From Lachnoclostridium sp. UBA1308 (GTDB lineage: Bacteria; Bacillota; Clostridia; Lachnospirales; Lachnospiraceae): a DNA stretch of 61,888 nt. Position numbers and translations under genes: made by a program. Below, piece by piece: positions 53,714-61,842 of the stretch. Where the stretch lies: assembly GCA_002307215.1 (NCBI GenBank), contig DBTU01000053.1, positions 119,166-181,053 of the forward strand. Reading direction: 5' to 3'. The notes beneath the pieces are model-generated. The model ran no database searches. It was not told the DNA's origin and worked only from the letters and a program-made list of their open reading frames with translations. The stretch's first letter is position 1. Every line of letters starts with the position of its first letter.

Positions 53714-54835
53714 TCATTGCTGCAAAGCTTCAAAGTACAATTCTACAAAGGCTTCATTTTCGATGGCATATTTATATAGATTAGAATAACTGTTTCTGAT
53801 ATCTTTCATGATTCCCACGCGCAAGTCTACAGGATATATTCTCAAAAGTTCTATTAATCGATTCACATAATAACTTGGTTCATTGCTATAGTTGTCTATA
53901 TTTGATTCCAGATTCTTAAGAATATTCTTTGCCACTATATACAGTCTTGTGTGTGTTTCTCTTTTTACTTTTTCTATTATCGATTCCGAAAAAGAGTCTT
54001 CTATAAAGACATCTTCAAATGATATGATCGGTGTATAGTCTGATTCAATAAAGTTGATAAACTCTTGTGCAATTAATTTACCTACATTACCTTTGATAAC
54101 GTTTAAAAATACCGATCTGGGTATGGAATCTTTTTGCTCCTTATAAAACCTGTAAGCTTTAGAAATTCTTTCATAGCTTCTGGGAGTTGCGCTTATACTA
54201 TCCTCATTAATTTTCTGCAAATATTCCGGGAAAGCCTGAATAAACTCTATTACCTTTTGTTCAATCCCCACATCAATTGCCCAACCGATCCACTGTAAAT
54301 AATCCGGCTCCATATTCAGCCATACAAATCGATTCTCCTGCGCCGCATCCATATCCACAACCTGATAATCAAAGTTAGATCCATATTTACCGGAGGGATT
54401 CATGGCTGCTAATATTCTTACATCCTCAGATAACTGATAGCCGTTAATTTCCCTATTTAATATTAGATTCATAAGCTCCTGTTGTACGGTATGCTCACAA
54501 CGATTTATCTCATCCACAAATAATAGAACCGTCTTTCCCTTCGCAATCTCATCATCAATCTCTCTTAGCTTATAATGAATGGCATAAACAGTCGTTTTCA
54601 TTTCTGTCTTATCTCCCTTATCATTCATTTCAACATAGGATTCTATCGTAGGAAGACCACCGATTTCACCTTCCTTTAGGAGATTTCCATCAATAATAAT
54701 TAGGCTCCAATTATTTTCTTTCGCAATTTCTTTGGCTAAAGCGGTTTTTCCTATTCCACTTTCCCCAACAATTAATGGTACTTCTCCGGTAGCTTGTACT
54801 AATTTAACGCTCTTTAATGTATCTATATAATTCAT
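53714..54835 (-). CDS. MoxR-type AAA+ ATPase paired with the VWA peptidase-like gene
   Basis: The ATG at 54835 after GGAGG gives 373 residues. Walker A is VGESGIGKTALA, Walker B is LLFVDEINRCEHTVQ, and sensor 1 is AAMNPSGKYG. It is closer to the VWA-linked ATPases (YehL/CoxD-like) than to GvpN. Together with 52179-53702 it forms a chaperone/VWA pair. Confidence 0.9.
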   Translation of the reverse strand: MNYIDTLKSVKLVQATGEVPLIVGESGIGKTALAKEIAKENNWSLIIIDGNLLKEGEIGGLPTIESYVEMNDKGDKTEMKTTVYAIHYKLREIDDEIAKGKTVLLFVDEINRCEHTVQQELMNLILNREINGYQLSEDVRILAAMNPSGKYGSNFDYQVVDMDAAQENRFVWLNMEPDYLQWIGWAIDVGIEQKVIEFIQAFPEYLQKINEDSISATPRSYERISKAYRFYKEQKDSIPRSVFLNVIKGNVGKLIAQEFINFIESDYTPIISFEDVFIEDSFSESIIEKVKRETHTRLYIVAKNILKNLESNIDNYSNEPSYYVNRLIELLRIYPVDLRVGIMKDIRNSYSNLYKYAIENEAFVELYFEALQQ

Positions 54836-54861
54836 TTTCATCCTCCATTTTACCATAACCT

Positions 54862-54889
54862 GCGAATTTGGACGCAAGTACAAATTCGC
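54862..54889. repeat. Intercistronic inverted repeat
   Basis: GCGAATTTG (54862-54870) and CAAATTCGC (54881-54889) form a perfect 9-bp stem with a ten-base loop between the helical-repeat gene and the ATPase gene. It could protect mRNA or modulate expression between the two. Confidence 0.55.
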
Positions 54890-54922
54890 CGTGCGAAAAT
54901 AGCTTTTTATTTTCACACTTCT

Positions 54923-55723
54923 TTATAGCAGCTTCAGCTTTTCATCTACTGCTATCTTTTTTGCCTTTTTACTCCCATACCTGTTAATCATCATTACCTT
55001 GTCCATCTGTTTGATATCACAATCCTCTAAAACGTCGTAGTTTAAATAATCTCTGACATATTTTTCTTCCACTTCTTCCTTTGATAACACTTCCTTTAAC
55101 ACTTCTTCCAGTTCATCTTTCGATATTTCTTTTATCACATATTTCAAAACCAAAATATTTACTTTCAGGAAATCTATTATTTTTTCCTTATCTAGGTCAT
55201 TGATAAAATTAATAGCCCCCTCATTGTTCTTGATGGCTATCAGTTCTGCCTTAGGTGTAGGAGAACTGATATATCTTAAGGCCTCATAATTGATTGTTAC
55301 AGCCGCTTCCTGTACACTCGCGTAAGGCTCTTTAATAAATTTAATGGAATCGTAATTCTTACTGACCGCTAATAACTGCAATTCCTCATTTGGATTTTTA
55401 ATATATTTAATTGCCCATCCGGCTTGATTCATCGCTAATCTGATTACCTGCTCGGATGGACTTTTTATATACTCCAGGTTAATCCATTTATCCTTGATCG
55501 CTTTTATCATCATATTTTCTGTCGGTTTCTCTATAAATCTAATCGCCCCGGCATTATTGTCTATCGCTAACTCCTGTAGCTCTCTCGTTGGATGATCGAT
55601 ATATTCCAACAAAAGTCCGTTACTTTTAATCGCCAATAGCTTCATCTCATCAGTAGGATTCTCAATAGATATAATCGCATTCGGATTCTTCTTTATCATT
55701 TCAATAAGTTTTAAGTTCGCCAT
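54923..55723 (-). CDS. Helical-repeat protein (DUF4116-like)
   Basis: The 266-residue protein contains about seven 24-residue repeats, each of the form NPxxExxxLAIxxNxxAIxFI (for example NPTDEMKLLAIKSNGLLLEYI and PTRELQELAIDNNAGAIRFIE), followed by a charged helical C-terminus (~190-266). The repeats resemble DUF4116-type units but I cannot assign the family firmly. It is probably a binding scaffold. It is the first gene of the trio with the MoxR ATPase and VWA protein. Confidence 0.8.
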   Translation of the reverse strand: MANLKLIEMIKKNPNAIISIENPTDEMKLLAIKSNGLLLEYIDHPTRELQELAIDNNAGAIRFIEKPTENMMIKAIKDKWINLEYIKSPSEQVIRLAMNQAGWAIKYIKNPNEELQLLAVSKNYDSIKFIKEPYASVQEAAVTINYEALRYISSPTPKAELIAIKNNEGAINFINDLDKEKIIDFLKVNILVLKYVIKEISKDELEEVLKEVLSKEEVEEKYVRDYLNYDVLEDCDIKQMDKVMMINRYGSKKAKKIAVDEKLKLL

Positions 55724-55757
55724 ACTGATCCTTTCTTTCTGTAATCCTTAATTCCGT

Positions 55758-56057
55758 GTGTATTATTCCTCAGTATACCATTCTGACCGTGTACAGGCAA
55801 TTGATTCAAATCCGATTTTTTCTGATAAAGACTCAACTCAGATGGAATCCTTTTTATGCTTATATAAGGAAAACAAAACCAATATTACTCTTGATCATGT
55901 TATTTATTCAAAAGTAGCTACCTTTAAAGACGGACTCGATGTACTTATTGCTGTTGATACGACATCTGCTACTATCCTTGAAGTTGATGGAAACATCAGT
56001 GTACTTACGGATAATTTTAATAAGCGGTCGAAAAAGAAGGCAAAACAGTCCGAATAA
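55758..56057 (+). CDS. Hypothetical protein
   Basis: A 99-residue frame opens at GTG (55758) without a visible ribosome-binding site; an internal ATG near 55842 is an alternative. The second half (ILEVDGNISVLTDNFNKRSKKKAKQ) reads like a real protein, with a basic end. It runs between two minus-strand genes. No domain is recognised. Confidence 0.4.
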   Translation: MYYSSVYHSDRVQAIDSNPIFSDKDSTQMESFLCLYKENKTNITLDHVIYSKVATFKDGLDVLIAVDTTSATILEVDGNISVLTDNFNKRSKKKAKQSE

Positions 56058-56066
56058 AGAATCCAA

Positions 56067-56789
56067 CTAATAAACAGATAATTCTTTTAAGGTAAATCCT
56101 CCAAACGGACTATCCGAATTCCTGATGGCAACTGCTTCAAAATCGTATGAATAAACCTCTGCATATGCGTCGTGCTCACTTTTTAACACTCCCTCAACTT
56201 GAATTTCATTCTCCGAAATCAAAGTCACACGATCAATTTCTATATAAGGCCACCAGGTAGCTCCATCCCCACCTACCATGGAATAGCTATAAGTTCCATC
56301 CGTATAATCGCTTATGTATTCAGACGCTTTATGCTCATCGAATTTATCCCCGACAGCTGCATATATTAACGCATCGGCTTCCTCTGCAGTGAAGGTATAC
56401 AGCATACCGTCAGCTGCAAGAGATCCTATCATATGTTCAAACACCACCATATTAATTACAAAATTTATTTTGTCTTGATCCGTGGGTAAAAGCTCAATCT
56501 CATCGGATAACTGTAATACCAATCCGTCCTCTTCACTATAAATTATATTCGAGTTATAAATCCATTTTATTAGGATACCCAGCTTATCCTTATCTTCATC
56601 GGTCAACTTAATATCGTTCTCACCTAATATAGCATTGGTTGGTGTTGTTAAAGCTTCAGATGGTTTGGTAGTTGCAGTAGGTTTAGTGGGTTCAATCGGT
56701 TTAGTAGGTTCTTCGACAGTATCTCTCTTGCTGCAGGACATTAAACTAAGGAATACTACTGAAATTATGAATATAATAATTCTTCTCAT
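56067..56789 (-). CDS. Hypothetical lipoprotein
   Basis: The 240-residue protein has a lipoprotein signal with lipobox LSLMSC, a Thr/Pro-rich linker (EEPTKPIEPTKPTATTKP) and a soluble acidic domain with no family I recognise. It is anchored outside the membrane. It is transcribed alone. Confidence 0.75.
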   Translation of the reverse strand: MRRIIIFIISVVFLSLMSCSKRDTVEEPTKPIEPTKPTATTKPSEALTTPTNAILGENDIKLTDEDKDKLGILIKWIYNSNIIYSEEDGLVLQLSDEIELLPTDQDKINFVINMVVFEHMIGSLAADGMLYTFTAEEADALIYAAVGDKFDEHKASEYISDYTDGTYSYSMVGGDGATWWPYIEIDRVTLISENEIQVEGVLKSEHDAYAEVYSYDFEAVAIRNSDSPFGGFTLKELSVY

Positions 56790-56960
56790 CTACTATTAAC
56801 CTCTTTCCATAATTATTATAGTAATACAGATGTATTTATTTCCCCATATCGATAAGTAAGTTCATTTAAATTTATGCCAAACTGTAATATTAATACCTTT
56901 TTCTGTTTTCAGGCCCTAAAAAAAAACCAAACCCGAAAGTTTGATTCTTTTCATTATAAT

Positions 56961-56977
56961 ACTGCAGTCAAGGGGAC
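56961..56977. repeat. Duplicate of the tRNA-Leu 3' end
   Basis: ACTGCAGTCAAGGGGAC is repeated at 57055-57071, the 3' end of the tRNA-Leu(AAG) gene, 94 bases apart. GGGGTTCAAGTCCC at 56987-57000 is a T-arm sequence in the opposite orientation. The pattern is what a left attachment-site remnant or a rearranged tRNA would leave. Confidence 0.65.
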
Positions 56978-57056
56978 ATTGACCAAGGGGTTCAAGTCCC
57001 ACTTTAGTAAAAAAAAAGTACCTATTGACTTACGTCATTAGCCACTTCTTTTTAAC

Positions 57057-57140
57057 TGCAGTCAAGGGGACTTGAACCCCTACTCCATTGCTGGAACTAG
57101 ATCCTTAGTCTAGCGCGTATGCCAATTCCGCCATGACTGC
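57057..57140 (-). tRNA. tRNA-Leu (anticodon AAG)
   Basis: An 84-base class II cloverleaf on the minus strand: acceptor GCAGTCA with TGACTGC, long variable arm, T loop GGTTCAAGTCC. The anticodon stem is CTAGA/TCTAG with loop CTAAGGA, so the anticodon is AAG (57105-57107). It would be read through inosine or A at the wobble position. Discriminator A; no encoded CCA. Confidence 0.9.
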
Positions 57141-57363
57141 AAATTCATATTCTCACCGGAGGATGTCCAGCGAACGAACTTTATTATAGCAAGAATTATT
57201 TTAAAAAGCAAGCCTTAATTTATACTTTCGCTTATCTGCCAAGCAATATATTGCATTCCGAACATGTCGAATATCGTGGACTTATCAACAACAAAATAAC
57301 CACGGAATACTAATAATTAAATAAAGCTAGCCCTCCCATGGTTATTCTGTACCCTTTTGCCTC

Positions 57364-58917
57364 TCATTGTTTCTTTTTTCGCAGGCAGGAGTCAAATACA
57401 TCCCTCATCGCCGGATTACTGATTAGCTTTCCGCGGTAATCAAAGCGTGAACCATGGCACGGGCAGTCCCAGGTCAGCTCATTCTGATTCCATTCCAGAC
57501 TACAACCAAGGTGAGGACATTTTGTAGTGATAAAATAATATTTTTCTTCCGCTTCACGATATACCCCATACCGTTCCCCGTCATGATTAATTACACCCGC
57601 TTTTCCAACCTCGATATTCTTTATCTGATCATGCGGTATCTTCATATGCTCCTTTAATAGACTGGCTGTAATGATACCCGCATCCTTAAGAAACTTCTTG
57701 CTGCCGGAGAGCATAAGCCTGCTTGGACTAAATACCTTCTGATATTCATTTTCCTTTCCCATAATCATATCACTGATAATCATTGCTGATACCATCGAGC
57801 TTGTCATTCCCCACTTATTAAAGCCTGTTGCCACGTAGATATTCGGCGTGATTACAGAATATTTACCGATATAGGGGATTGAATCCGGTGTCATACAGTC
57901 CTGATTGGACCAGGAGTATTTAATTTCTGCCTTCGGATACCATTTTAAGGCGGCTTTTTCAAGCTTTGTGTAAGCATTCAAAGGCTTATACTTGCCGGTT
58001 CTGTGACTACCGCCTCCGATAAGTAGATAATCCTTATATCTGCGGAAGGAATAGCCGTATGGGTCTGCATCCAGATACATCCCGTCCAGCCGCGCCTTTT
58101 GCATAATGTCCTCACCCTGAAACGCACTCACATACTGCCTTTCCTGATGCATCTTAAAAAAGTAGTAGCCGGGTGCATTGATAAACGGATAGTGTGTTGC
58201 TATAACGATTGATTTTGCCCGAATACTTCCCTTATCCGTGATTATATTCCCGCCACTTTTGATCTGTGTTACTCTTGTATGCTCATAGATCGTCAGCTTC
58301 TTAGCCACTGCATCCAGGAATTTTAATGGGTGAAACTGTGCCTGACGCTCCCATCGTATTGCCGCTTTCACTTGAAACGGTAGCGTAGTCTCACTCGTAA
58401 AGGAAGCCGGAAGTCCTAGCTTCTTAACCGCCTCTACCTCCTGTTTGATCCTCTGCTCATTATCCAAAGTATAGATATAGTTTGGCATAATCTCATAGTC
58501 ACAGCTAATCCCCAGCTGATTGATTATTTCCTCATACTTCTCTATTGCATGCTGATTTGCCATCGCATATTCCCAGGCGCGATCTTCACCCTTACTCATC
58601 ATCAACTTATGATAAATCAAATTATGCTGAGACGTAACCTTAGCCGTGGTGTTCTTGGTAATGCCACTTCCCGCTTCCTGACATTCCAGTACAACCACTT
58701 TCAGGCCACGTTCCTGAAGGAGATAGGCGGTCAGAACTCCTGCCATTCCTGCACCGATTACTGCCACCTCAGCCGTGATATCCATATGCAGCGAAGGTCG
58801 AGTGACCTTAATTTCCTCTGTGTGCTCATTCCGGTACTCTTTTTGTATCCAAAGGGATTCTCCCCGTTCCTTTCCACTACCCTCAAAGGTTCCGTTTTCT
58901 TTCCAAATTGTCTTCAT
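57364..58917 (-). CDS. FAD-dependent oxidoreductase with C-terminal Rieske domain
   Basis: The 517-residue protein has a FAD-binding DAO domain starting VIGAGMAGVLTAYLLQERG (~50-70) and a C-terminal Rieske [2Fe-2S] domain with CPHLGCSLEW and CPCHGSRFD. The CxH...CxxH ligands are complete. Such DAO-Rieske fusions occur in Firmicutes, e.g. YhfW. Substrate unknown; it is probably a membrane-independent redox enzyme. Confidence 0.9.
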   Translation of the reverse strand: MKTIWKENGTFEGSGKERGESLWIQKEYRNEHTEEIKVTRPSLHMDITAEVAVIGAGMAGVLTAYLLQERGLKVVVLECQEAGSGITKNTTAKVTSQHNLIYHKLMMSKGEDRAWEYAMANQHAIEKYEEIINQLGISCDYEIMPNYIYTLDNEQRIKQEVEAVKKLGLPASFTSETTLPFQVKAAIRWERQAQFHPLKFLDAVAKKLTIYEHTRVTQIKSGGNIITDKGSIRAKSIVIATHYPFINAPGYYFFKMHQERQYVSAFQGEDIMQKARLDGMYLDADPYGYSFRRYKDYLLIGGGSHRTGKYKPLNAYTKLEKAALKWYPKAEIKYSWSNQDCMTPDSIPYIGKYSVITPNIYVATGFNKWGMTSSMVSAMIISDMIMGKENEYQKVFSPSRLMLSGSKKFLKDAGIITASLLKEHMKIPHDQIKNIEVGKAGVINHDGERYGVYREAEEKYYFITTKCPHLGCSLEWNQNELTWDCPCHGSRFDYRGKLISNPAMRDVFDSCLRKKKQ

Positions 58918-59028
58918 ATATACCTCCGTCGCTAGCTCTGATGATTAATAATTCGCTTCGCTAAGGATATATTTTCCGAAACATGAAACATTTATGCGGT
59001 ACTTTAGTAAAATCGGGACGACAAAAAA

Positions 59029-59100
59029 CTCCCCGAGTAGGACTCGAACCTACAACCCCACGGTTAACAGCCGTGTGCTCTACCATTGAGCTATCGAGGA
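59029..59100 (-). tRNA. tRNA-Asn (anticodon GTT)
   Basis: A 72-base cloverleaf: acceptor TCCTCGA/TCGGGGA, D loop AGCTCAATGGTAGAGC, anticodon stem CACGG/CCGTG with loop CTGTTAA (GTT), T loop GGTTCGAGTCC. Discriminator G. No CCA is encoded. Confidence 0.93.
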
Positions 59101-59219
59101 ATATGTTGTAATTTTAATACGCAAAAACTTGGATGTCAAGAGCTTTTCAGCCGTTATTCTATTATTTACCGGTACGTCTATGCCGGCATGGATTACTGCT
59201 GCCGTAATTAAAATCATGA

Positions 59220-59261
59220 AAGGAGCTGACGATTGCAAAACATATCTCGCATCAGCTCCTT
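59220..59261. terminator. Hairpin upstream of the secreted-repeat gene's 3' end
   Basis: AAGGAGCTGA (59220-59229) and TCAGCTCCTT (59252-59261) form a perfect 10-bp stem. It lies 99 bases past the stop of the secreted protein on the minus strand, so it may terminate that transcript. Confidence 0.45.
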
Positions 59262-59359
59262 ACCATATTATATTAGCCCGTAAGATCATTTTTTATCAAA
59301 GGATTTTACCGGGAGCTTGTCCTAACATTTTTCTTATAAGTGCATCCTTCCCGTACTTT

Positions 59360-59941
59360 CTAATAGCTGGTGGCCGTCCCTGCATAATTCACATTAAACG
59401 TGAAATGATATAGTACTATGCCGGGATACTCATACGCATAAGTTTGTGACCAGTTGGTCAAGCTAACGTAGCTCAATGTGCCCCTATAGCTTCCGTCATC
59501 ATAGCTATAGGTTGAGCTAGCCATCGACTGTCTGATACTGTCAATTGCTATCAACGGCGCAACAATATCATAGGCACGTGTCGCTGTAACACTAATTGTT
59601 GTTATTTCGATTTGCGTAACGGTTCCTGAATAAGTTACATTAAAGTGATAGGTATATAATGTTATGCCTGGATACGATGCATAATAAGTTGATGTCAAGC
59701 TATTATATCCCGTATAGTTTAGTGTACCCTTATAACTCCCGTCATTATAGCTGTAGGTTGAGTTGGAAATAGACTGCAATACGCTGCTGATTGCGGTATC
59801 CGGACAGGTAACCGTCTGCGGAACCGTAACAGTAACTACTTTAGTTTCTGCTGCAAGAGCTTTTATACCGGCAAATGACAGTGTAATCATTAGTGCGAAA
59901 GCAAACAAGGTACCGATTTTGAAACTAATTCTTTTTGACAT
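59360..59941 (-). CDS. Secreted protein with two tandem repeats
   Basis: The 193-residue protein has a signal peptide (MSKRISFKIGTLFAFALMIT) and two copies (~60-120, ~130-190) of a unit with the consensus STYSYxDGSYxGTLxY...YPGIxLYxxxFNV. The repeats are about 60% alike. No known family; the protein is predicted to be extracellular or wall-associated. GGAGAGAGG lies upstream of the ATG. Confidence 0.75.
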   Translation of the reverse strand: MSKRISFKIGTLFAFALMITLSFAGIKALAAETKVVTVTVPQTVTCPDTAISSVLQSISNSTYSYNDGSYKGTLNYTGYNSLTSTYYASYPGITLYTYHFNVTYSGTVTQIEITTISVTATRAYDIVAPLIAIDSIRQSMASSTYSYDDGSYRGTLSYVSLTNWSQTYAYEYPGIVLYHFTFNVNYAGTATSY

Positions 59942-60193
59942 GATCCTCTCTCCTTTTCTTACTATGATGGGTTAATAGCAACACTTGTGATATCACTCTT
60001 TTGTACATGCAATTTAATAAGTTGTATTATTAATTACAGCTTAGTTATATCATATTTGGAATTATTTGTCAACTGGCTTGTCTATTATCAGACATCTTTT
60101 TTTCTATATTTAATAAATACCGTGTTGAAGTAAGATCATAATATTGTAACGAAAGTAAAACCCTGAATGTAGTTAAACATAAAAATATTTGTG

Positions 60194-60222
60194 TTGAAAT
60201 AAAAAATTCATTATGTTATAAT
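60194..60222 (+). promoter_or_regulatory. Sigma-A promoter of tRNA-Leu(CAG)
   Basis: TTGAAA (60194-60199), 17 bases, TATAAT (60217-60222). It lies 30 bases upstream of the tRNA gene. Confidence 0.85.
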
Positions 60223-60252
60223 CAAGTTCGTTCCGTAGTTACAGGAACGCTT

Positions 60253-60336
60253 GCAGTTATGGCGGAATTGGCATACGCGCTAGATTCAGGTTCTAGTCCA
60301 CGCAAGTGGGTAGGGGTTCAAGTCCCCTTAACTGCA
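60253..60336 (+). tRNA. tRNA-Leu (anticodon CAG)
   Basis: An 84-base class II tRNA: acceptor GCAGTTA/TAACTGC, anticodon stem CTAGA/TCTAG with loop TTCAGGT giving CAG (60287-60289), T loop GGTTCAAGTCC. The 5' half is nearly identical to the AAG tRNA at 57057-57140. Discriminator A. Confidence 0.93.
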
Positions 60337-60429
60337 TTAAGGGTTTGAAACGTGTTGCGAAAAGTGAATATTTTATCATGTAGCCAAAAATGTAGCCATT
60401 GACTTTTAAGCCAACGGCTACATTTTATT

Positions 60430-60609
60430 TTAACGTAGTTTTAATAAGTTTACTGCGTCCGAAAATCCTTTTTTGTAACATATTGTTTCAGCTAACCCCT
60501 GTACGCCTACAGGATCGCAATCACCCCGCTCAAGTTTCAAGTAATCATCGCTTTCTAGTAAGGCAGTTTCGCATCTTGTTGCTACAAAGTTTTCAAAATC
60601 TTTATCCAA
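60430..60609 (-). CDS. Small hypothetical protein next to tRNA-Leu
   Basis: A TTG at 60609 lies seven bases after GGGGG; the 59-residue product is acidic (DKDFENFVATRCETALLESDD) and ends with a hydrophobic helix (GFSDAVNLLKLR). It resembles short proteins often found in integrative elements and phages. Unknown function. Confidence 0.55.
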   Translation of the reverse strand: MDKDFENFVATRCETALLESDDYLKLERGDCDPVGVQGLAETICYKKGFSDAVNLLKLR

Positions 60610-60639
60610 AGTAAATCCCCCTTTATATTGCGCCAGCAC

Positions 60640-61178
60640 GTAGCAGTGAAATTAAGTATCATTACGTCGGAACAATTGTTCGTTTTCAATCTCTATAACT
60701 TAATATCACACAATTCACAGAATAAAAAATAAGCCCCCGTTACGGGACTTTAATCAAGCCATATGCATATCCCCTTTATTTAAATCAAACAAAGCAAACA
60801 CCGCCTTGGTGTCTGATTAAATTATGAATTTTATCTATTAGGGAATAGACTCTACCGAATATTACTGTAGTTATCTACCGCTATTAATGAACTGCAATGT
60901 GTAACCAAGGCCATTCATGGGGAATACGGCAGATAACTACTATAACATTTTAGTACTAATGGGCTTGTTTTGATATTTGTAACTTTTGGAAAATGTAGAT
61001 TAGTCACAAAAATATGCAGAATTATCGGCGTTATTAATTTTCAAGTATAACATTTCTAAATAAATCAATAAAAAGAGTCCTGTGTATAACTTGGTAAGGT
61101 TGTACATAGGGCATCTTTCTATTTACAAAACACAACAATAGCAATATTATACCCCCGCCAATTAGGACTGGGGTATTT
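60640..61178. other. Intergenic region with several hairpins
   Basis: No gene is seen. CCCGTTACGGG (60735-60745) is a compact stem with an A-run on plus, i.e. a minus-strand terminator. GTAGTTATCTACCG (60867-60880) and CGGCAGATAACTAC (60927-60940) form a 13/14-bp inverted repeat with a 46-base loop. ATACCCC and GGGGTAT with a T-run (61149-61180) form a terminator for the Arc-like gene. The rest is AT-rich and unremarkable. Confidence 0.55.
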
Positions 61179-61367
61179 TTATGTTCTGGATATCTTCTCT
61201 TCTATTGCATCTATGATGAATTCATTCAAGGAATCATATCCGGCTGTTTTTGCTGCTGCTTCATATTCGGCTTTTTTACCCTTTTTAACATAGGGATATA
61301 ATCTATCATAATTCGCATCATTATATTTATTCTTGGCCTTAGTTGCAGAAGTTCCCGTTCTTTCCAT
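61179..61367 (-). CDS. Arc-like ribbon-helix-helix protein
   Basis: An ATG at 61367, with AAAGGTGG upstream, gives 62 residues. A basic N-terminus is followed by a ribbon-helix-helix segment (YVKKGKKAEYEAAAKTAGYD, LNEFIIDAIEEKIS) typical of antitoxins and phage/plasmid partition regulators. Likely a DNA-binding regulator of the adjacent element. The upstream region (61380-61460) contains ACTTGCAC and GCAAGTAT, possible operator halves. Confidence 0.75.
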   Translation of the reverse strand: MERTGTSATKAKNKYNDANYDRLYPYVKKGKKAEYEAAAKTAGYDSLNEFIIDAIEEKISRT

Positions 61368-61466
61368 GGAGCACCACCTTTCAAATTTATTATATATCAT
61401 AGAGTATACTGGCGCAAGTATAAATGCTGCACAATATAACGTGAGTATATTTGGTATACTTGCACA

Positions 61467-61688
61467 TTGAAAATTCACTCACGCGGATACGATGCATATT
61501 TGATAGATGGGCAACAGCTAACAAAAGGAAGGACGGCTCCGATATATCGCTTCCCGGGCGGAGACAGCGTAGTGTTTGAAGATGAATTAAAAATAATTAA
61601 TTATCACACAGGTTTCCGGTCATCCTTTAACTGGAGAAAGGAATTTTATGAGCAAAGAATACTTTTTAGTGGTTTCGGCTTTCCATGA
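61467..61688 (+). CDS. Possible small protein
   Basis: A TTG-initiated frame of 73 residues (RGYDAYLIDGQQLTKGRTAP...). It has no ribosome-binding site, and its end overlaps the better-supported gene at 61648. It could be an eroded small gene of the same element. Confidence 0.3.
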   Translation: MKIHSRGYDAYLIDGQQLTKGRTAPIYRFPGGDSVVFEDELKIINYHTGFRSSFNWRKEFYEQRILFSGFGFP

Positions 61689-61842
61689 TAACGGAAAAGT
61701 AATAGCAAGTGTACATACAGAGACGCATGAGGAAAAGCCAAAAAATAACAGCAGTAGCAATGATGATTGTGATCTTTACTACGATTGGTATGACACTTAC
61801 GATGAGGCGTTAATAGCAAAGAATGAAGCCTTAAAAGCATAA
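61648..61842 (+). CDS. Small acidic hypothetical protein
   Basis: The ATG follows GGAGAAAGGAATTTT. The 64-residue product has a hydrophobic beta start (KEYFLVVSAFHDNGK), an Asn/Ser/Asp-rich middle and an acidic Tyr-rich end (LYYDWYDTYDEALIAKNEAL). No family is recognised. Together with the Arc-like gene it may belong to a mobile element that continues outside the window. Confidence 0.6.
   Translation: MSKEYFLVVSAFHDNGKVIASVHTETHEEKPKNNSSSNDDCDLYYDWYDTYDEALIAKNEALKA

Noticed and set aside
59129..59413. 94-residue plus-strand frame near tRNA-Asn
   Set aside because: Overlaps a hairpin and the end of the secreted protein gene; no ribosome-binding site and no domain.
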